DNA from: Struthidea cinerea | Lineage: Eukaryota > Chordata > Aves > Passeriformes > Corcoracidae | Direction: 5' to 3' | DNA: 64,000 bases | Assembly: GCA_013397865.1 (NCBI GenBank) | Contig: VZTI01004087.1 | Location: 719,135-783,134, forward strand | In this document: in pieces, positions 39,248 through 53,600 of the stretch | Position numbering within the stretch: the first letter of the stretch is position 1 | Layout of the letters: each line of letters starts with the position of its first letter | Program-made: the position numbers and the translations under genes | Notes under the pieces: generated by a model | Told to the model about the DNA's origin: nothing | Database searches by the model: none | What the model saw: only the letters and a program-made list of their open reading frames with translations

Positions 39248-39848
39248 TGGTTTTGGCTGAAATAGAGTTAATTTTCTTCTTAGCAACTGGTGCTGTGTTT
39301 TGGATTCAATATGAGAATAATGTTGATAACACACTGATGGTTTGTTTGTTACTAAGTAATGCTCACACTAAATCAAGGATTTTTCAGTGCCGCATGCTGT
39401 CAGTGAAGAAGTGAACAAGAAGCTGAGAGGGAACATGGCCAGGACAGCTGATCCAAATTGGCCAAAGGGGTATTCCACACTACTGAATGTCATACTCAGT
39501 GCATAAAATGGGGCAGATAGCCAAGAGCCACTGATTGCTGCTCAGGGACAGGCTGGGCTTCAGTCAGTGAGTGGTAAGCAATGGTATTGTGCATCACTTG
39601 TTTTTGGTTTTGTTTTTTTTAAACTTGAGTTCTATTTCTCTCCCTCTTTTTGTTATATCAATTTTAATTGCAACTATTTCTAGTCATAGGAGTAGAATTA
39701 ATATTATATCTTACTTTATTTCAGTTATTAAAATGTTCTTATCTCAAGCCCTGGATTTTACCTTTCTCAGATTCTCCTCCCCATTCCACCAGTGAATGAG
39801 TGCATGTCTCTATGGTACTTAATTGCCAGTTGGAGTTATACCATGACA
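39248..39848 (+). mobile_element. Old LTR of a widespread avian endogenous retrovirus family
   Basis: The segment matches, with many substitutions, an LTR family I recognise from bird genomes. It opens near tggttttggctgaaatagag and continues through aacatggccaggacagctga (about 39433) and ccaaattggccaaaggggta (about 39453). Further on are the ATTAAA poly(A) signal (39727-39732), then cttatctcaagccctgg, ctcctccccattccaccag and an end near agttataccatgaca. The layout is U3-R-U5 on the plus strand. CpGs are mostly lost and no target-site duplication is visible, so it is much older than the LTRs at 6.1 and 61.1 kb. No internal retroviral genes flank it, so it is probably a solo LTR. The assignment is from memory of the family, not from a search. 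Confidence 0.8.
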
Positions 39849-41441
39849 TAGGGTAGCTCCTTATTGTATCAAATCTAATAGATACACTGCATTTCTCACA
39901 AGAAGTCTTTAGATAGTATTTTTATGACCAAAAGTGTTTCTTCCTAACAAAGGAGTTTTTTCTAGCTTCAATTAAGATCTGAGCACTATCACAACTATCA
40001 CAAAGAATAACTTGTTTGCCCTTAAAGAACTGCCTTGTCAAAGGTTTTCAGTAGGTCATTATTTTAGACATAGCAATGAAAAATCATTTGTTTCCTGGCA
40101 TTAAAAAATGCCTTTAGGTCCCATTTATGCTAGTTTTTTTTAATACATCAGGGTAAATAAAACAGTAAGATTAAAAGTCTTGCAATATAACAGTTCCAAA
40201 TGATCAACAGCAAGGGAATGCAAAAGGTTTACGCTGTTCCTTTAGCCCACAGTTTTCTGTCAGTGAATATTTCTGAACTGTGATACGAGCCAAAGTCCCT
40301 CGCTAGAGAGCTGAGGACATGTAGTTTGCCTTCATGAAAGACATCAAGTGCTTGTCTGGGAAAGAGGAGCACTGACTCTGAAACTGTAGTGTATAAAGGG
40401 AAAAAAAATATGAAAAACATCCAGAAAAATAAAATCTGCCTTCTATGTGTTTATCTAATGTTTTTGCATTTTCCAAAAATATTTACGATAGGAAAAACTG
40501 TGACTGCTATGTCCTGCAAGATACAATTAAATAAAATAAATAGAAAAGATAATACCTGCAAAATGGAAAGATATACCTAGCTGCAGACAGCTACAGCAGT
40601 GGAAATGATTTCAGCTGACAGTGGCTGATGCCAAAAAATCTGAGCTTGCAAGTTAACTTGAATGTCAACATTTCATATCTTTCTGTGCTACTTCATTAAA
40701 AAAAAAAAAAAAAAGATATTTTACCAGATGTGTGTAATCACTTGTTGTCGCCTTATTGTTGGGAAGATGGATATTGAGATTTGTAGTAGCTCCTTCTCTC
40801 AAATCACTTCAAATCACAAATTCCTTAGAGTATGGAGAGACTCTGTAAAATGCACAGAGCCCAGACAATGCTGTCAGTTAATTCTGGGAAGCAGCCAAAT
40901 CTTTTACATTGGTTCTGCATTAATAGAACTCTGTGCTGTGTTGAACATATGCTTCTCAACAGGCAGTATAGTACTGTTTACAGCAAAGACATGGTGCAAT
41001 TATTTGCGGAATTTTACTTTTGCCCAGAAGAAAACATGATCATTCTGTTGTTATCCAAAAGAATTCTGGGGTTCCTGTTTAAAAATCAAGCTGTTTAACT
41101 GCCCTAGTAAAGGGCAGCGCAGCACAGCTTTAGAATCTTTATTTTAGGTACACATTAAAGCCTCCTGACTTCCTTTATTTATCCCATTTACTGAAAGTTT
41201 TCCAGTGCTTTCTAGAAACTGGGATCCAAAGTTTCTGAAAGAACTTACCAACATATTGTAAGGTCTAAGTAACTCAAAACCCATTCAGCCATTTTAAATA
41301 TAGTAAGTACATAGAAGCAAAATCTATGTGAAACTTCTGGTTTAATCTATAAACTAGATTTAATTCACCTTAACAAGAAAAATACTGACAATTCTAACTG
41401 GCTGCAGTTATGAAATCCATATTCCCAAAGCAGACACTTGA

Positions 41442-41473
41442 CTCCCTAGATATTAGTCATAATATCTAGGGAG
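41442..41473. repeat. Perfect 14-bp hairpin
   Basis: ctccctagatatta (41442-41455) and taatatctagggag (41460-41473) are exact reverse complements around the 4-base loop gtca. The stem ends at mismatched A/A flanks. Confidence 0.92.
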
Positions 41474-44400
41474 ACATAATATTAGTATGACTTTTCTCCT
41501 CTGCAATCTCTGTGAAAGGGCTTTGTTGTTGCTGTTGTTGCAGGTTTGCTTTTGTTTGCTTGCTTGTTTGTAATTATTTCTTAATTAATATTCCCATTAA
41601 AACCTGTGATAGCTGTACCTGCCTTAGAAACAACTGGAGATATTAAAATACATCACAACACATAGCCTGCTGTGCACAACCTCTGTGGAGAAGGATTTGG
41701 CTTAAATGAATTCTGTCTTTGCTTGATGATAGAAGTGCCTAACTTTGTGATGTGTCACTGAGGATTTAGCAACCTCTTTTGGATTCTGGAATCTTGACTT
41801 CCTTTAGCAAGAGGTAGAGAATCCAGCTTTCTTTCAAAATATGGTGAGAGGTCTCTTTGTAGAGGATAAAAGCACTCATTCAAAATGTTGTAAACACTGA
41901 CTCTAGTTCTTTCCTTTGTCTAAACAGATACGGATCTGCAGTTGTACCCTCTAGGGAGAGTATCTAATCAGTAAAGAATGGGGCTCTGAAGCCTTTCTGT
42001 TCAAGGTGCATGGGACAATTTTAAGAAAGAAGAGGTAAAAGAATACCTAATTTATTAGTTGAGAAATTTATATTTGAACGGAGAAACCTGTTTTACCTCC
42101 TGCTCCGGTGACTGTTAATAGAGAGGATTCTCAGGTACAAATATTTCACGCTTTTTTACAGATATGAACCAGAATCTTGCAACAGCTGCTCTTGATTTTC
42201 TGTCTCCTTCCAATGCCCAGTACTAGTGCATTTAACTAAATCTCCTTCTTTATCTTTCAATTCCAACTCACCACCCATTGCTATGCTCCTGCCTACAAAA
42301 TGAGTGAAAGCTTCTAGGCTTTTCACGATAGGCAATGGAGAAGCAGAAACTGACTGTCTGAGGGTTCCAGGACCTCTTACATGAATACACGCACTGAATA
42401 CATGAATTTGTGTATTGAAGGGAAATGCACATTACAAGGCTGTTTTTTCCTTATCAGTAATATAGGTCATGGCTTCATCCTATTCTGTTTACTGGAAGGT
42501 AACAGAAAGAGCATATCATCTTCTACATCTAGAAAAAAAGCAGAGCTTTTTTAAAGCACTGAACTTTAAATTGCTGAGAGGCTAGTTTGACATCTGCCCA
42601 AGGAAACACTTTCTTATCCTGAAACATGAGAACACTGCATCAGGAAAATGCTTACTTCAAAGGCCCCATATCAAGCCCAGGAGGGTGGCTATCCCCATTC
42701 AAGCCAGGATCTCCTGGCTAAATCCCTGCTGAGTGGTTACAGAAATTGATTTCAATCAATCAACTTGAATGTGAGTTGATAAATACTCATTAAAAAGGCT
42801 CAACAGAAGCAACCCAAATGCCGTTATCGCAATCTTACTGTGCTGACATATGGAAAGTGACCATGCAGCTTGTATGAAAAGAAACACCAAACATCTGTGC
42901 AATTTTCCTTTCTGTCCCTCCATTTTTTTTTTTTTTTTTTTTAAACTTTTTATTGTGGTTTTGAATTAGAAGTCACATTCTCCACTGGTTCTCCAGTGCT
43001 GGTGCACATTCATTTCTGTACATTGGGACACACTGGTTGTTACAGGGACAATGCTGATTTCATGTTTTAGAAGTCTAAATGCTTGAAATTTCCCAGACAT
43101 CTGCAAATTTCTTAAAGTCCCTTAAATTACCAAATGTGTTAAATTGTGAAAACATATTGTCTCTTCAGTCCTCTGTGTTCATATCAAGCAATACATAAGG
43201 CAAAATTTCTAGATCATGGGAGCACTCACATAAGGGATTAGATATTGAGTTACTCATCACTTTCAAGAATGAGACAATTTTAAATATTCAGGATTTTTGT
43301 TACTTCAGAAATCTTCATGCAAATGTATGAAATTTGTTTTCCAAAAGAGTCAGGGTTAGGAGAATGCTGGACAAGGATTAAAATAATGAAAATCCAGAAT
43401 AAACGGAAACGGTACCTTCAGTCCCAGCTTATGTTTTTTGAGGTCTGAGTTCTTTTATCTTCACACAGAGCAATGCCTAGGTTTATTTTCAACTTTAGAA
43501 GGTGTTAATATTGTAATCTAATTTCCATGACATTTTCTTATCTATCTGTAGAAATTTCATTTAAAGCTTTTTTTCTCTGACCCAATAGAGAATAATGATC
43601 ACACTAATTAGAAGTGAAAAAATAATCAACTAGTTCAATTTTTTTCTTATCTTTCTATTTAAACCTTTCTCTATAGTATCTATGTAGGAAATACACACTG
43701 ATTTAATATGCCCTATTTTAGTCATATCTGTTTTTAGTAAGATATCAATAAATTAGCTGTTGGGAAACTCTAGAGAACCTTTCATTTTTATCAGTTTCAG
43801 AATAGCTTCAGCAGGCTCTAGACCTTGAAGAACTGCTGATTACTAGGATCGTATTAACTCTTATAAACCCGTAGTAGCTGAGCTACTTGTCCATGTGTAC
43901 TTCTAAAATTAAAAAATAAATTCGCTTACAATTTCATTTCCAGATTCCCAGGCCATTTACATCTCAGATGACTGAGTCTGTGTATAGACTCTTTATTTTG
44001 GAGTTCTTCATGTAGGAGTTGTTCTGGGAAGAGTTCTGTTTATGGAGAAATCCCAACAGATATTTTGAACATGATCCCACAATGTGTGGCAGCCTACATA
44101 TGAAGTCATCCATCCTTCAGAATTTTAGCATATGTTGTGCCTTTAATGCCATGTACCTTCATGCCTTATGTCAGGAAACATATGTAAAGCTCCTAAGCTT
44201 CAAGGGTTTAAAATGTTACCATTGATAGGGCCATGCACTGTTTCAGACATCGTGAACTGGACAAAAAAACTGAAACCAAAACCAAATGAAAAAAAAGCCC
44301 AAACCAAAAAAGCAAAAGCAAGTTAAAACATCTCTTAGTGAAGCAGGAGCACCACGAGTAAGTCCACACCGCAAGCTACGCAATGAGATCATAGCTGTCT

Positions 44401-46568
44401 CCCCCAGGCAGATACAGCTGTCGGCTGAGGAACGAGAACAGGAATTGCTGTGTACCACTGGGTATTGAAGACCAAGGAATCTCCCTCTGGGGTGATAGTT
44501 TGGCAGTACTAATGTAGCTTGCTATTCCTAGATGTGTTCTTATTCCTAGCATAATTTGGTTGATCCCTTTATGGGATCATGTAGTACAAAATGATTTTCT
44601 TTAATTATTTAATTTTCATTTTATTAAATTGTACCTATAAAGTTATATTGGCTATTGTTTTGTTTGTTTTGATTTTTAGAGGGTGGGACTTGAGGATTCA
44701 GATGAAAAGTAATTATGAGATAATAAAAGTAAGTATTTCATTCAGCCTTCATTCTGTTTCTTCAACATTGTGATTTCATGTAGTTGTGAGCATTTTTGTG
44801 TCTTTTCTTTTTTTTTTTTTTTGCCAGACCTGAAGGACAGTAGAAATGGCATATTAGAGATAAAGCAAAATATGTTATATCCATGCTCAATTGCATGTGG
44901 GCAGAAGAAAAGCTGTGAGCGAGTTATCACATTTAATCAGGAGATATTTGTGTTTAAAGTTTCCTTGTGTTTCTTTGTTTGAAAATATCTGAAAAAAATA
45001 TTTGCTGACAAACATGCCTTTATTTATCCATACAGAAGCTGCAGAAACAACAAAACAGCAACAAACCTTCTTGCTAATACACTGAAATTGAGAACTTTGA
45101 AGAACATAGCTCAACTTCCTGTAAATTAGCTTTCCTAGTACTACATTTCATCATTTTGTTCACTTGAGACCCATCCCAGGATTCTATTAGAAAGATTCAT
45201 TTTTTCAATGAAATCTAAATTTTTATTCAAATTTATTCTCTAAAGGCTCTTAAGACTCTTACATATTTTTTTTCCCCTTTAGTCTCAAAAGAGAAGTTAA
45301 TTTCTTCAGAAATTTTGGTTGGTTATGCTTAAATGAGATTAATCATTCAGTTTTTCCCTTTTTTTAGGAAAACGGGAATACTCGTGCAGTGTATGGATCA
45401 CTTCCTGTGGTGTATTTAGACCTTAGCTTGCTTGCTAGGGCGTTCAACAGTTTTATCTGTCAGCGAGTGTATACATATGGCTGTAATGTGTTTGCTGTGT
45501 TAACAATGTTTCTCTTAGAAATCAGCTGTAATATTCCATTTGGCAGTTTCAGTCTTTATTGTCTCTTCTTAAACTTGAATTGTGTATTAAAATCTAAAGG
45601 AGAAAATATGAGTATGGAAAATGATCATATCTAATGGCTTTTTTTTTTTTTAATATATATATTCCATCTTCTTTCCTGCAGGATAAAACTCATGTAGTGT
45701 TTGACTGAAAATAAGGCTTTTCTTCCACCTATTCTTTTATATTCTCTCTATTCTACTATTGGGTTTAGGGCAAAACTCTCAATATGATATGTGAATGCCC
45801 ATATTTTCTAACACTACAGTAGCTTTTTTCTCTTCTCCCTGACACCTGAGGAACTTCTTTCATAGGAAGTTCTCAAAATTCTTTCCAAGTATATTTAATT
45901 TCTTTCAAGGAAGTCACATACACCTCTTTCTTATTAAATGGATAATTTTCCTCTGGGCATTATCGTATTTATTTTTTCCACTCACCCAAACTGAGGCAAG
46001 CAACTAAAAAAGCAAAATCAAAAGCAAACAAAAAAAAGAAAATAAAACCAAGCAGAAAGGCACTAGGTCACATGGAAGAACAATAGTTCTCAAGAGATGG
46101 TTCATTGACCATTTTCTGTTGAAATGAAGGCAGATGATTTTAAGGGGGAAAATCTCTAGGTCAATATATTCATTAGGGAAACGTGTTTCTATTCTTAAAA
46201 TACTAAATATATGCTCAAAATAACCAACTTAAAAGAAAAAAAGGAACTTACTCTATGTGATTCTTGAAAAATATGCTGCTGATGCCTTAGTGCCTTAGAC
46301 TTTATACTTTCAGTATTTTAAAACCTGTTTGCAAAATCCAGCCAACTGGCATTTTTTCAGAGCATGTTAATTATGTCTATTGACATTTAAATGGGAGACT
46401 AAGAGAGTAGAACTCCACCCTGCTCTTTGTGCACCATCTTTTATTTTTAACTAGTTGCTTGAGTATTATTGAAGAGGACAGTCAGTACTACGGATTAGTA
46501 CTGTTCAGTAAGTAATGTATCTCAGCCTCACATTTTTTGATGAAATAAAAAAATGCATCTTTTTTTTT

Positions 46569-46627
46569 NNNNNNNNNNNNNNNNNNNNNNNNNNNNNNNN
46601 NNNNNNNNNNNNNNNNNNNNNNNNNNN
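46569..46627. other. Assembly gap (59 N)
   Basis: N run bordered by eight T on the left and seven G on the right. Homopolymers on both edges suggest a local assembly failure at a simple repeat. Confidence 0.99.
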
Positions 46628-48632
46628 GGGGGGGAAGAAATAGAAAACAGAAAACTTGAAAAACAATAATCCTACTGGCATATTGAGCAGTGTTCAAAAG
46701 AGCCACCTGATCCTCCCATCTGCCAGATGGGTCGAACCAGCTACATTTCAATTATCAGATGGGGTTCTCTAAGCAACCTAGTAAGTACAATAAAGTTTTT
46801 TGCTTTTATCTGCTTCTCATTTTCTCTGAGCGTAAGCTACATCCAAAATAAGTTTAAAAGCTGCTTCATTAGACAGAATTAGGTGGAGCAGAAACATATT
46901 TTCACTATTTTAAGATTATTCATGTTTAAAGATATATTTAAAAAATATACAAAATATATATGATATTCACCTTTTTTTTCCCTCCTCCTTCCTGCAAACT
47001 CACAAAAGCTTCATCAAACCTTTAGTGGTGCTTTGTAGCATTAGAGGCACTGTTCGTGAGCCATCATTAAAGACCCATTCCTACCTGGAGCATTCTAGTT
47101 AAAGTTGATTTAATTGTTTGTGTCTGCCAGAATGTCCCAGTGACTAGAAAGTGAAAATGAAATCCAGATAAAGTAAAAAGTATAATTGGTTAAGATTCAC
47201 AAAGTGTTAAGAATATTTTATGCTTAAAGTTAAAATAGATCAGTAAAACAGAAAATTGCCATATGTCAGCATTGATCTAATATTTCTTGGGAACCTTACA
47301 ACTGTGGAATATTCATAGGCTTTGCATTCTTTGGATCTTTTTCTTCTTACAGCATGTAAGTATGAATAGAAAGAAACAGAAGTACTGAAAATCAGAGCCA
47401 GCTTCAGCATGGTGTTCTGGCCAAAGTTCTTTGGAGCAAAGAGTAAAGAGAACTGAGAGTAGAAAAGAAAATTTGGTATATTTAGAAATCCAGGATAGGA
47501 CTTTGGAGGCTGTGTGGATTTGCATAGATTCTCTTAAATTGTAGATTTATAGCGAGGTAGTGAGGTGTATTTTGAAGAGTGGACTGAGAAAATTCAGTGG
47601 ACAGTGGTAGAGACTAAATAGGCCCAAAGCTCTGCAGATACAGAGTTAACATCTTTTATGCATGAAATAGTCCAGCCCAATCGAAATTCATTTTTGTAAT
47701 CTGTAGTATATGTCATAAATATATATGTAGTAAATCTTATAACACAAGTGATACTGAAGGTTAAATGATTAAAGATCCTTAAAAAGCACAAAACAATGAA
47801 TGAGAAAGGAGGGTTAAATATTAATATCTATCTAAGGTAAAGAGTCAAGAAAATCTGGGATTTTTCTTACAAATATTCTTTTCCTACTGGAAATTTCATT
47901 GCTGGGGATTTTTTTAAATCTTTTTTTTTTAGTCTGCTTTTTTAACAGAAAGACAAATTTTCAATACTTTCATTCAAAATCAACCTGATAATTAATACGT
48001 TAGTCTTTGAACAAAGGAGTAAAGATACTCAATTGCAGTTTCAAAGTTGCAGGTACTTTTGTAGCAGAGTTTAAAACCGAGTATTTCTTTCTTGCTCTTA
48101 TTGGGCTCCAGCAGATGAGGATGCAAATATTTTTAAGACCTGGGAAAATCAATCTGTAACAAAACCTTGGGAGTATTTTGACAGAACATACTGAAAAGAA
48201 AATATTAATAAAGAGTAGGAAGGCTAGGTAAAAGAAAAAACCCCAGGATTAAGGATGCCTGTTTTTGGTGTTAGACAGTCTGAATTTCAGCATAACAATA
48301 TATCTAGGGTGATATATAGCATCCGTAACTCATATCTGAATATGAGTCTAAAAATGAGTCTGCACAATTTCTTATGCTTCTTTCTTCTCCTTTTCTTCTT
48401 CTTGCTGTTCCCAGATTCCAGCTGACTAGGACGTAGTTTTCAAAGAACCTACAGGATAAAACTTCTTGTTCCAGAAAACAGACACCTAGAACCTCCTTCT
48501 TCTGCATAGGAAAAGTCTCAAATTGCTATGCAAAAAAGAGTTATTTATGTTAAGAAAACTAACCTTGTATATAAATTTTCTTTTTGTCCCAAAGGGAGTT
48601 GTTTTGCAATGAGGCAATGACAAACCCTTTAA

Positions 48633-48683
48633 TAAATTTAGACAAAGATAATATAATATTTATAATATAAATTTAGACAAAGA
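48633..48683. repeat. Short direct repeat, 35-bp period
   Basis: taaatttagacaaaga occurs at 48633-48648 and again at 48668-48683, separated by a nearly pure A/T spacer. Confidence 0.85.
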
Positions 48684-50396
48684 ATGAAAAATACGGTTTT
48701 GCTCAACATATGTATTATTCTCACATAAATTATTCTCAAAGTAGGAAGAGTTTGCCTTTACACTGCCTTTTATTAACTCAGAAAAACATGAAACCAAATC
48801 ATTTTGTGTTGAAATGCAAGGAGAAAAACAAGTGGAAAATTATCTCAGACAATACAAGAAGGTGCTCCAGCAGATCTGGAAAAAACAATATTATTGGATT
48901 TTTCTGATACTCAGAAAAAAGCTTGAACCAGAGAACTCTCTTATTAGATGTGCCCAGTGGTGAAAAGGTCAGTGTTTCCTTCCAAGCGAATCAGAAATGC
49001 TCGCTTAAAATTTTCAGTAAAAAATATTTAATGTAGGTGGCATTCCCTTCATTCTGTAAGTATAAACTGTAAGGAAGAGTGTTTTGCTATCTCATGTAAA
49101 GCCATGTGAAATTGTCTTAGACCTTTTTATGGAGTAGATCATCCTACTTTCTGGAAGAACTGTACAAAACTACACAGAGGAATCATCACTTAGGTCCAAT
49201 TAAGTCTTAGCTGAACATAAGTTTTTTTATAGAAAAGAACTCTTTTACAAAAAGGGGCAGTACTACTACCATGTTAAATCCACATTTTTAAAACAGCAAA
49301 CAACAAAACAGCAGCATCAACAAAAGAATATATGAGGAAAATAAATAAATGTTAATGTACTCTTTCGAAAATACTTCACCCTCAAAATCTTGAAAGAATT
49401 GTTTTTCTGCTGTGACATTTTATAGTATGTTGTCTTTAGCCTGAGACCACAAATCTTTTTCCATAAAATATTTAGATTCCCATGAGAATTCTGAACTCTG
49501 GATGTGCCTTGTCATTATTTTGTTAAGGTTTAACTAAATAAGTGAAAAAGAGCATTTGTTCTCTTTCCTATTATTTCATATTTCTCCTCATCCCCATGCA
49601 TTTATACTTGTTCTAATCACGAAGTTATTTAGAAATATTCTCCTTCAACTAATGATCATTATAGTCTCAATATAATAGGCATTTGTTTCCATGCTATGAT
49701 ATGTTTTTAAGTGAATTAACTATGCTTAGAAGGGTCTATATAGCTATATATATTTTTTTTAATGGTACCCAGTTTGAAGCTAATAAGCAAAATGCTAACT
49801 GTGCCTTTTTTGTAATGAGTCGTAAGCAAGGTACATCTGGGAGAAATACACCTCACGCCTCACAGGCAGCGCTTGCTCACAGTAACGTCCACAGAGCAGA
49901 CATTGCCATCACTCTTCTCATTCTCATAGCACCTTTTTCTGATAATATGACCTAGGACAGTGATCCAGTACTGGCTATTATATTCATCATTTTCAGAAGC
50001 AAAAAATCGCAGTTTAGACAAGCAGGCTCTGCTTATATATCAGTTTAGGACATATGCACGCACATACACACACACAACTTAGGAAACAATACGTTTTCAC
50101 ACCTTAAAGAAAACATCAAACTTCAAAATAAATTTTCATGTGACTGGAAAGTTTCAAACCTTTGGACTGCTAAACCATGAAATCTGGGTTGTCCCAGTTA
50201 TGATTTCTGGGTACTGATACAAAGAAATGAATATGCACCAGCACTGGAAAACGAATGGAGGATGTGGCTTCTAATTCAAAACTACAATAAAAAGGGGGGA
50301 AATTGAAGTATGTAGGAGAGAAAATTTCACAGACACTTCTTGTCTATTTTTATTAAAACTACTGTTATACTTAGAGATCTGTCCTCTTGAATTCAT

Positions 50397-50655
50397 GTCA
50401 GTGGGTCATCTGGTCCAACCTCCCTTCTCAAGCAGGATCTCCCTAGAGCACCTGGTGCAGAATTGCATCCAGATGGTCCTTGAATATCTCCAGTGAGGGA
50501 GACTCCACACCCTCTCTGGGCAACCACTTGGGCATCCACACAGTAAAGAAGTTCTTCCTCCTGTTCAGGTGGAATTTTGTGGAATTTCCCGTGCATCTGT
50601 TTCTGTCTGTTGCCTCTTGCTCTGTTGTCTGGATTGTTCCTCTTGGAGAACCCAC
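50397..50655 (-). mobile_element. CR1 LINE fragment (3' region, minus strand)
   Basis: Read on the plus strand it is the reverse complement of a CR1 3' end. Segments include catctggtccaacctccctt, agagcacctggtgcag, gagactccacaccctctctg, agtaaagaagttcttcctcc and ctgttcaggtggaattttgt, all typical of avian CR1 copies read from the 3' end. It is a 5'-truncated, non-coding remnant. Antisense open frames in it have no function I can support. Confidence 0.88.
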
Positions 50656-53600
50656 CTTCAGATACTTACATACATACTCATAGAGATAGGTATATAGGAT
50701 ATGTATATATATACTTACAAAAGTTCTGGATTCTCCATCTCAGGGTTCTGTTAGAACATAAGGAAAGCAAGGTGTAGCTAGGGTTACTAGAAAAGGAAAA
50801 CCACAACACTTGCAATAGCACCACAGAAGAGTAAGTGACATAAAAGCCAGGTACTTATTCTGGGGACAACTGGCATGCAAGGTATGACAGGTGTCCCGTC
50901 CCCAGATTATGACAGAAGTCTGGCCCCTCTCCCAGCAGCCCCCCTGACCACTTGCCCTGGAAGTCACTCCAGACATGTATTATTGCTTAAGTTTCTTATA
51001 AAATAATACCACCAAGAAAGCTTGGATGAAACCAAGGAAGTTCAGTTCTTGTTAATAAAAAACAAGAAGCGCTTCAGAAAAATCACAGCTACCTACAGAG
51101 AAAAACAGATTTTGGTTTTAGAAAATTAGTATAATAGCATTTTAAAAGGCAATCAAGAAAAGTAATTCCTTTTATGTGTTTGAACAAAGATGGGGATAAA
51201 AAATAAAAATTTTATGTTTTCTAACATCTACTATATGAAAAAGCAGTACACCCTGAGCAGATATAGGCAATAATGGATTTTTAAAATGAACAGCTAAAGC
51301 ACTGTAACAGCCAACACAGTCAGGCTTTCCCTAGAAATCCTGACTATAACCAAAATTGCATTCTGAAAGTCCTGAGTCCTATTTTGCTCCAAAAAGTTCA
51401 TAATACAAGTTAATTAGAATATGAATAATTTGATATAATGCAATACTTGATGTCTGTCCTGTCATGTATATTATTAAAATTGATGCCCATTTTAAAATAC
51501 TGAAATAAGTGGCAGTAATAGTTTCTTTCGTAGGAACAACTGTGACTCAAATTCCTTTGAAAATTATAATTTGCAAAAAACTGTTTTCTTCTTTGAATAG
51601 TGGAAGGGTACAGAAACTAAATTAAAAATTATCCGTTACTGCTGATCTAAATTTCTTGAATATTTACTGTGAGATATACATGTATATTCAGTCTACTTCA
51701 AGAAATGTTGAATGTCTCTCCTTTTGGAAACAAAGAGTGTCTTTCATAACAGGATTTCTTTTTCAAAATACTTGGTTCTCCAGTTCTAATATTAAAAAAT
51801 GAGTCTGATTCAGTGAATACTTGAGTACAATTCAATGAAATCTGAACAGTTTTAGAGCCAAGAAATTACAAGTAAAACGTCTGCAGAAAGTATGCTGCTA
51901 AGTGTTGTGTGTTTGCACTTGAAATGAAAATAAATATGCTACTAAAGTACTATTGGTACATGTTACTACATATTTGCACATACATTTGTAATGTCATACG
52001 TATATTTGAAAATTCAAAACAAAAATGAAATTAAAAATAAAAATAGTAATGTTTTTCATAGTGGTTCTGTTTAGAAACTAATTAAGAATAAGGGAGGCTG
52101 CATACAGTAAGGCACAGACAGTAAGATGCTCTAATAAGACCCGTTAAATACAGTAGTGAGAGAATGCGTTGAAAAAAGTTAATTAAGTTTACTTTCCAAC
52201 TACATTTGCTTAACAGAGTTTAAGGAAATGATGACTAGTAAAGGTCACGGACACCATCAAGAATCTTTGATGTGCCAAATATTTGTGGAAATTCCCATTT
52301 CAGGATAAAAATATGAACATAAATATTTACTCAAACCAGAAAAATGGGTAAGATTTATACTTAACAGGAAATTATCCTCAAGAGGAAAATTATTGTCATG
52401 GCTAAAGAACATTGCATCTCAAATTGCTGTTTTCTCATTCCAAAGTTTTGGAGTCCTCTGGGAACTGAATTTCCATTCTGTGATTGTAAGAGAATGTTAA
52501 ACAACAATAACTTATGACTATAAAACTTGTTCTCATTCAGTTACTTTCAGAAACTTCATATGTGAGTCTTAAGTAGGAAATTGTTCCAAAGCAAAACATA
52601 TAATTATAACCAATTTTTTTTCATAAACCCAAAGTCTCCATACTGTTTGGAAACAGTGGTGTAAAATCACCGCTTTCAGCAATAGAAAGATTTCAGCTTC
52701 ATTCCGTAGCTACCAGGGCTTCCAGTGTTGAGACAGACTGTCCATGCAACTGCCTTTGAGGTAGGATTTCAGGCTTAACTGGGCTTCTACTCAAACCAAT
52801 TTATTTTCTTCAGTGTTGTTGCCAGTTTTCCTGTATTTTAGAAAGCCACTGTTGACATCATTCAAGCATTTTATTTTTTTCATAAACAGAAGCAGGGAAA
52901 TTTGTGTACGGAATTTAATTTAACATAAGCAAATAAATTGTGGAAATAGTGATAGAGCCTAAAATATGTAACAGCTGCCCTGCTACCTACAATGATTGCA
53001 GAAAGCCACTTTTTATTCAAAAGGAAAAAATAAATATGTGATTGTTCTGAATTCAGAATGTCTATGCTATTTTATGGATTTATTTTAGCTCAGTAAATAA
53101 ATACAAAATTAAAATGTAATAAAATATAGCAATAATAGTATGATTCTAAAATAGTGAAGTAAAATCAACTAAATAATTTGTGCAGTCAGGAAGAAGTATG
53201 CCCTGGACAATTAAGTAACGCAGTTGAAATATTCTTATGAAAAGAAATTTATTAAATAGATAAAATATGTAATGCTTAGACCAATCACCCAGAACATCCA
53301 TTTTCATGTCAAATTAAAATCTAGAATATTTTATTAACATAATACATTTAATAAAACATTCCATAAATAAAACACACATATGGAAAACATATATATCTGC
53401 AGCTATTAGCTACATTAAGGTTTGTGTCCCTCTCTCTATATGTACTTAAAATAAGATACCACTGTCATCAGATTTCACACAAAAAAAATCAGGGCTTTAT
53501 AAGAACTTATTCACCAAAGCATTTTTCACACATAAGAAAGTATATAATAAAACAGAACCAGACCTTCATCATTGCCTGTAGGCAGAGCTCCCGCACCTCA

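Larger units (their letters stand above)
39849..50396. other. AT-rich intergenic sequence, no supported gene
   Basis: No recognised gene. It holds a 17-base A run (40698-40714), a perfect hairpin (41442-41473), a 20-base T run (42923-42942), an A-rich patch at about 44262-44315, an assembly gap (46569-46627) and a short direct repeat at 48633-48683. Confidence 0.6.

Noticed and set aside
50393..50683. Overlapping frames on both strands at the CR1 copy
   Set aside because: They fall in a CR1 3' region, which is largely untranslated, and do not resemble reverse transcriptase.
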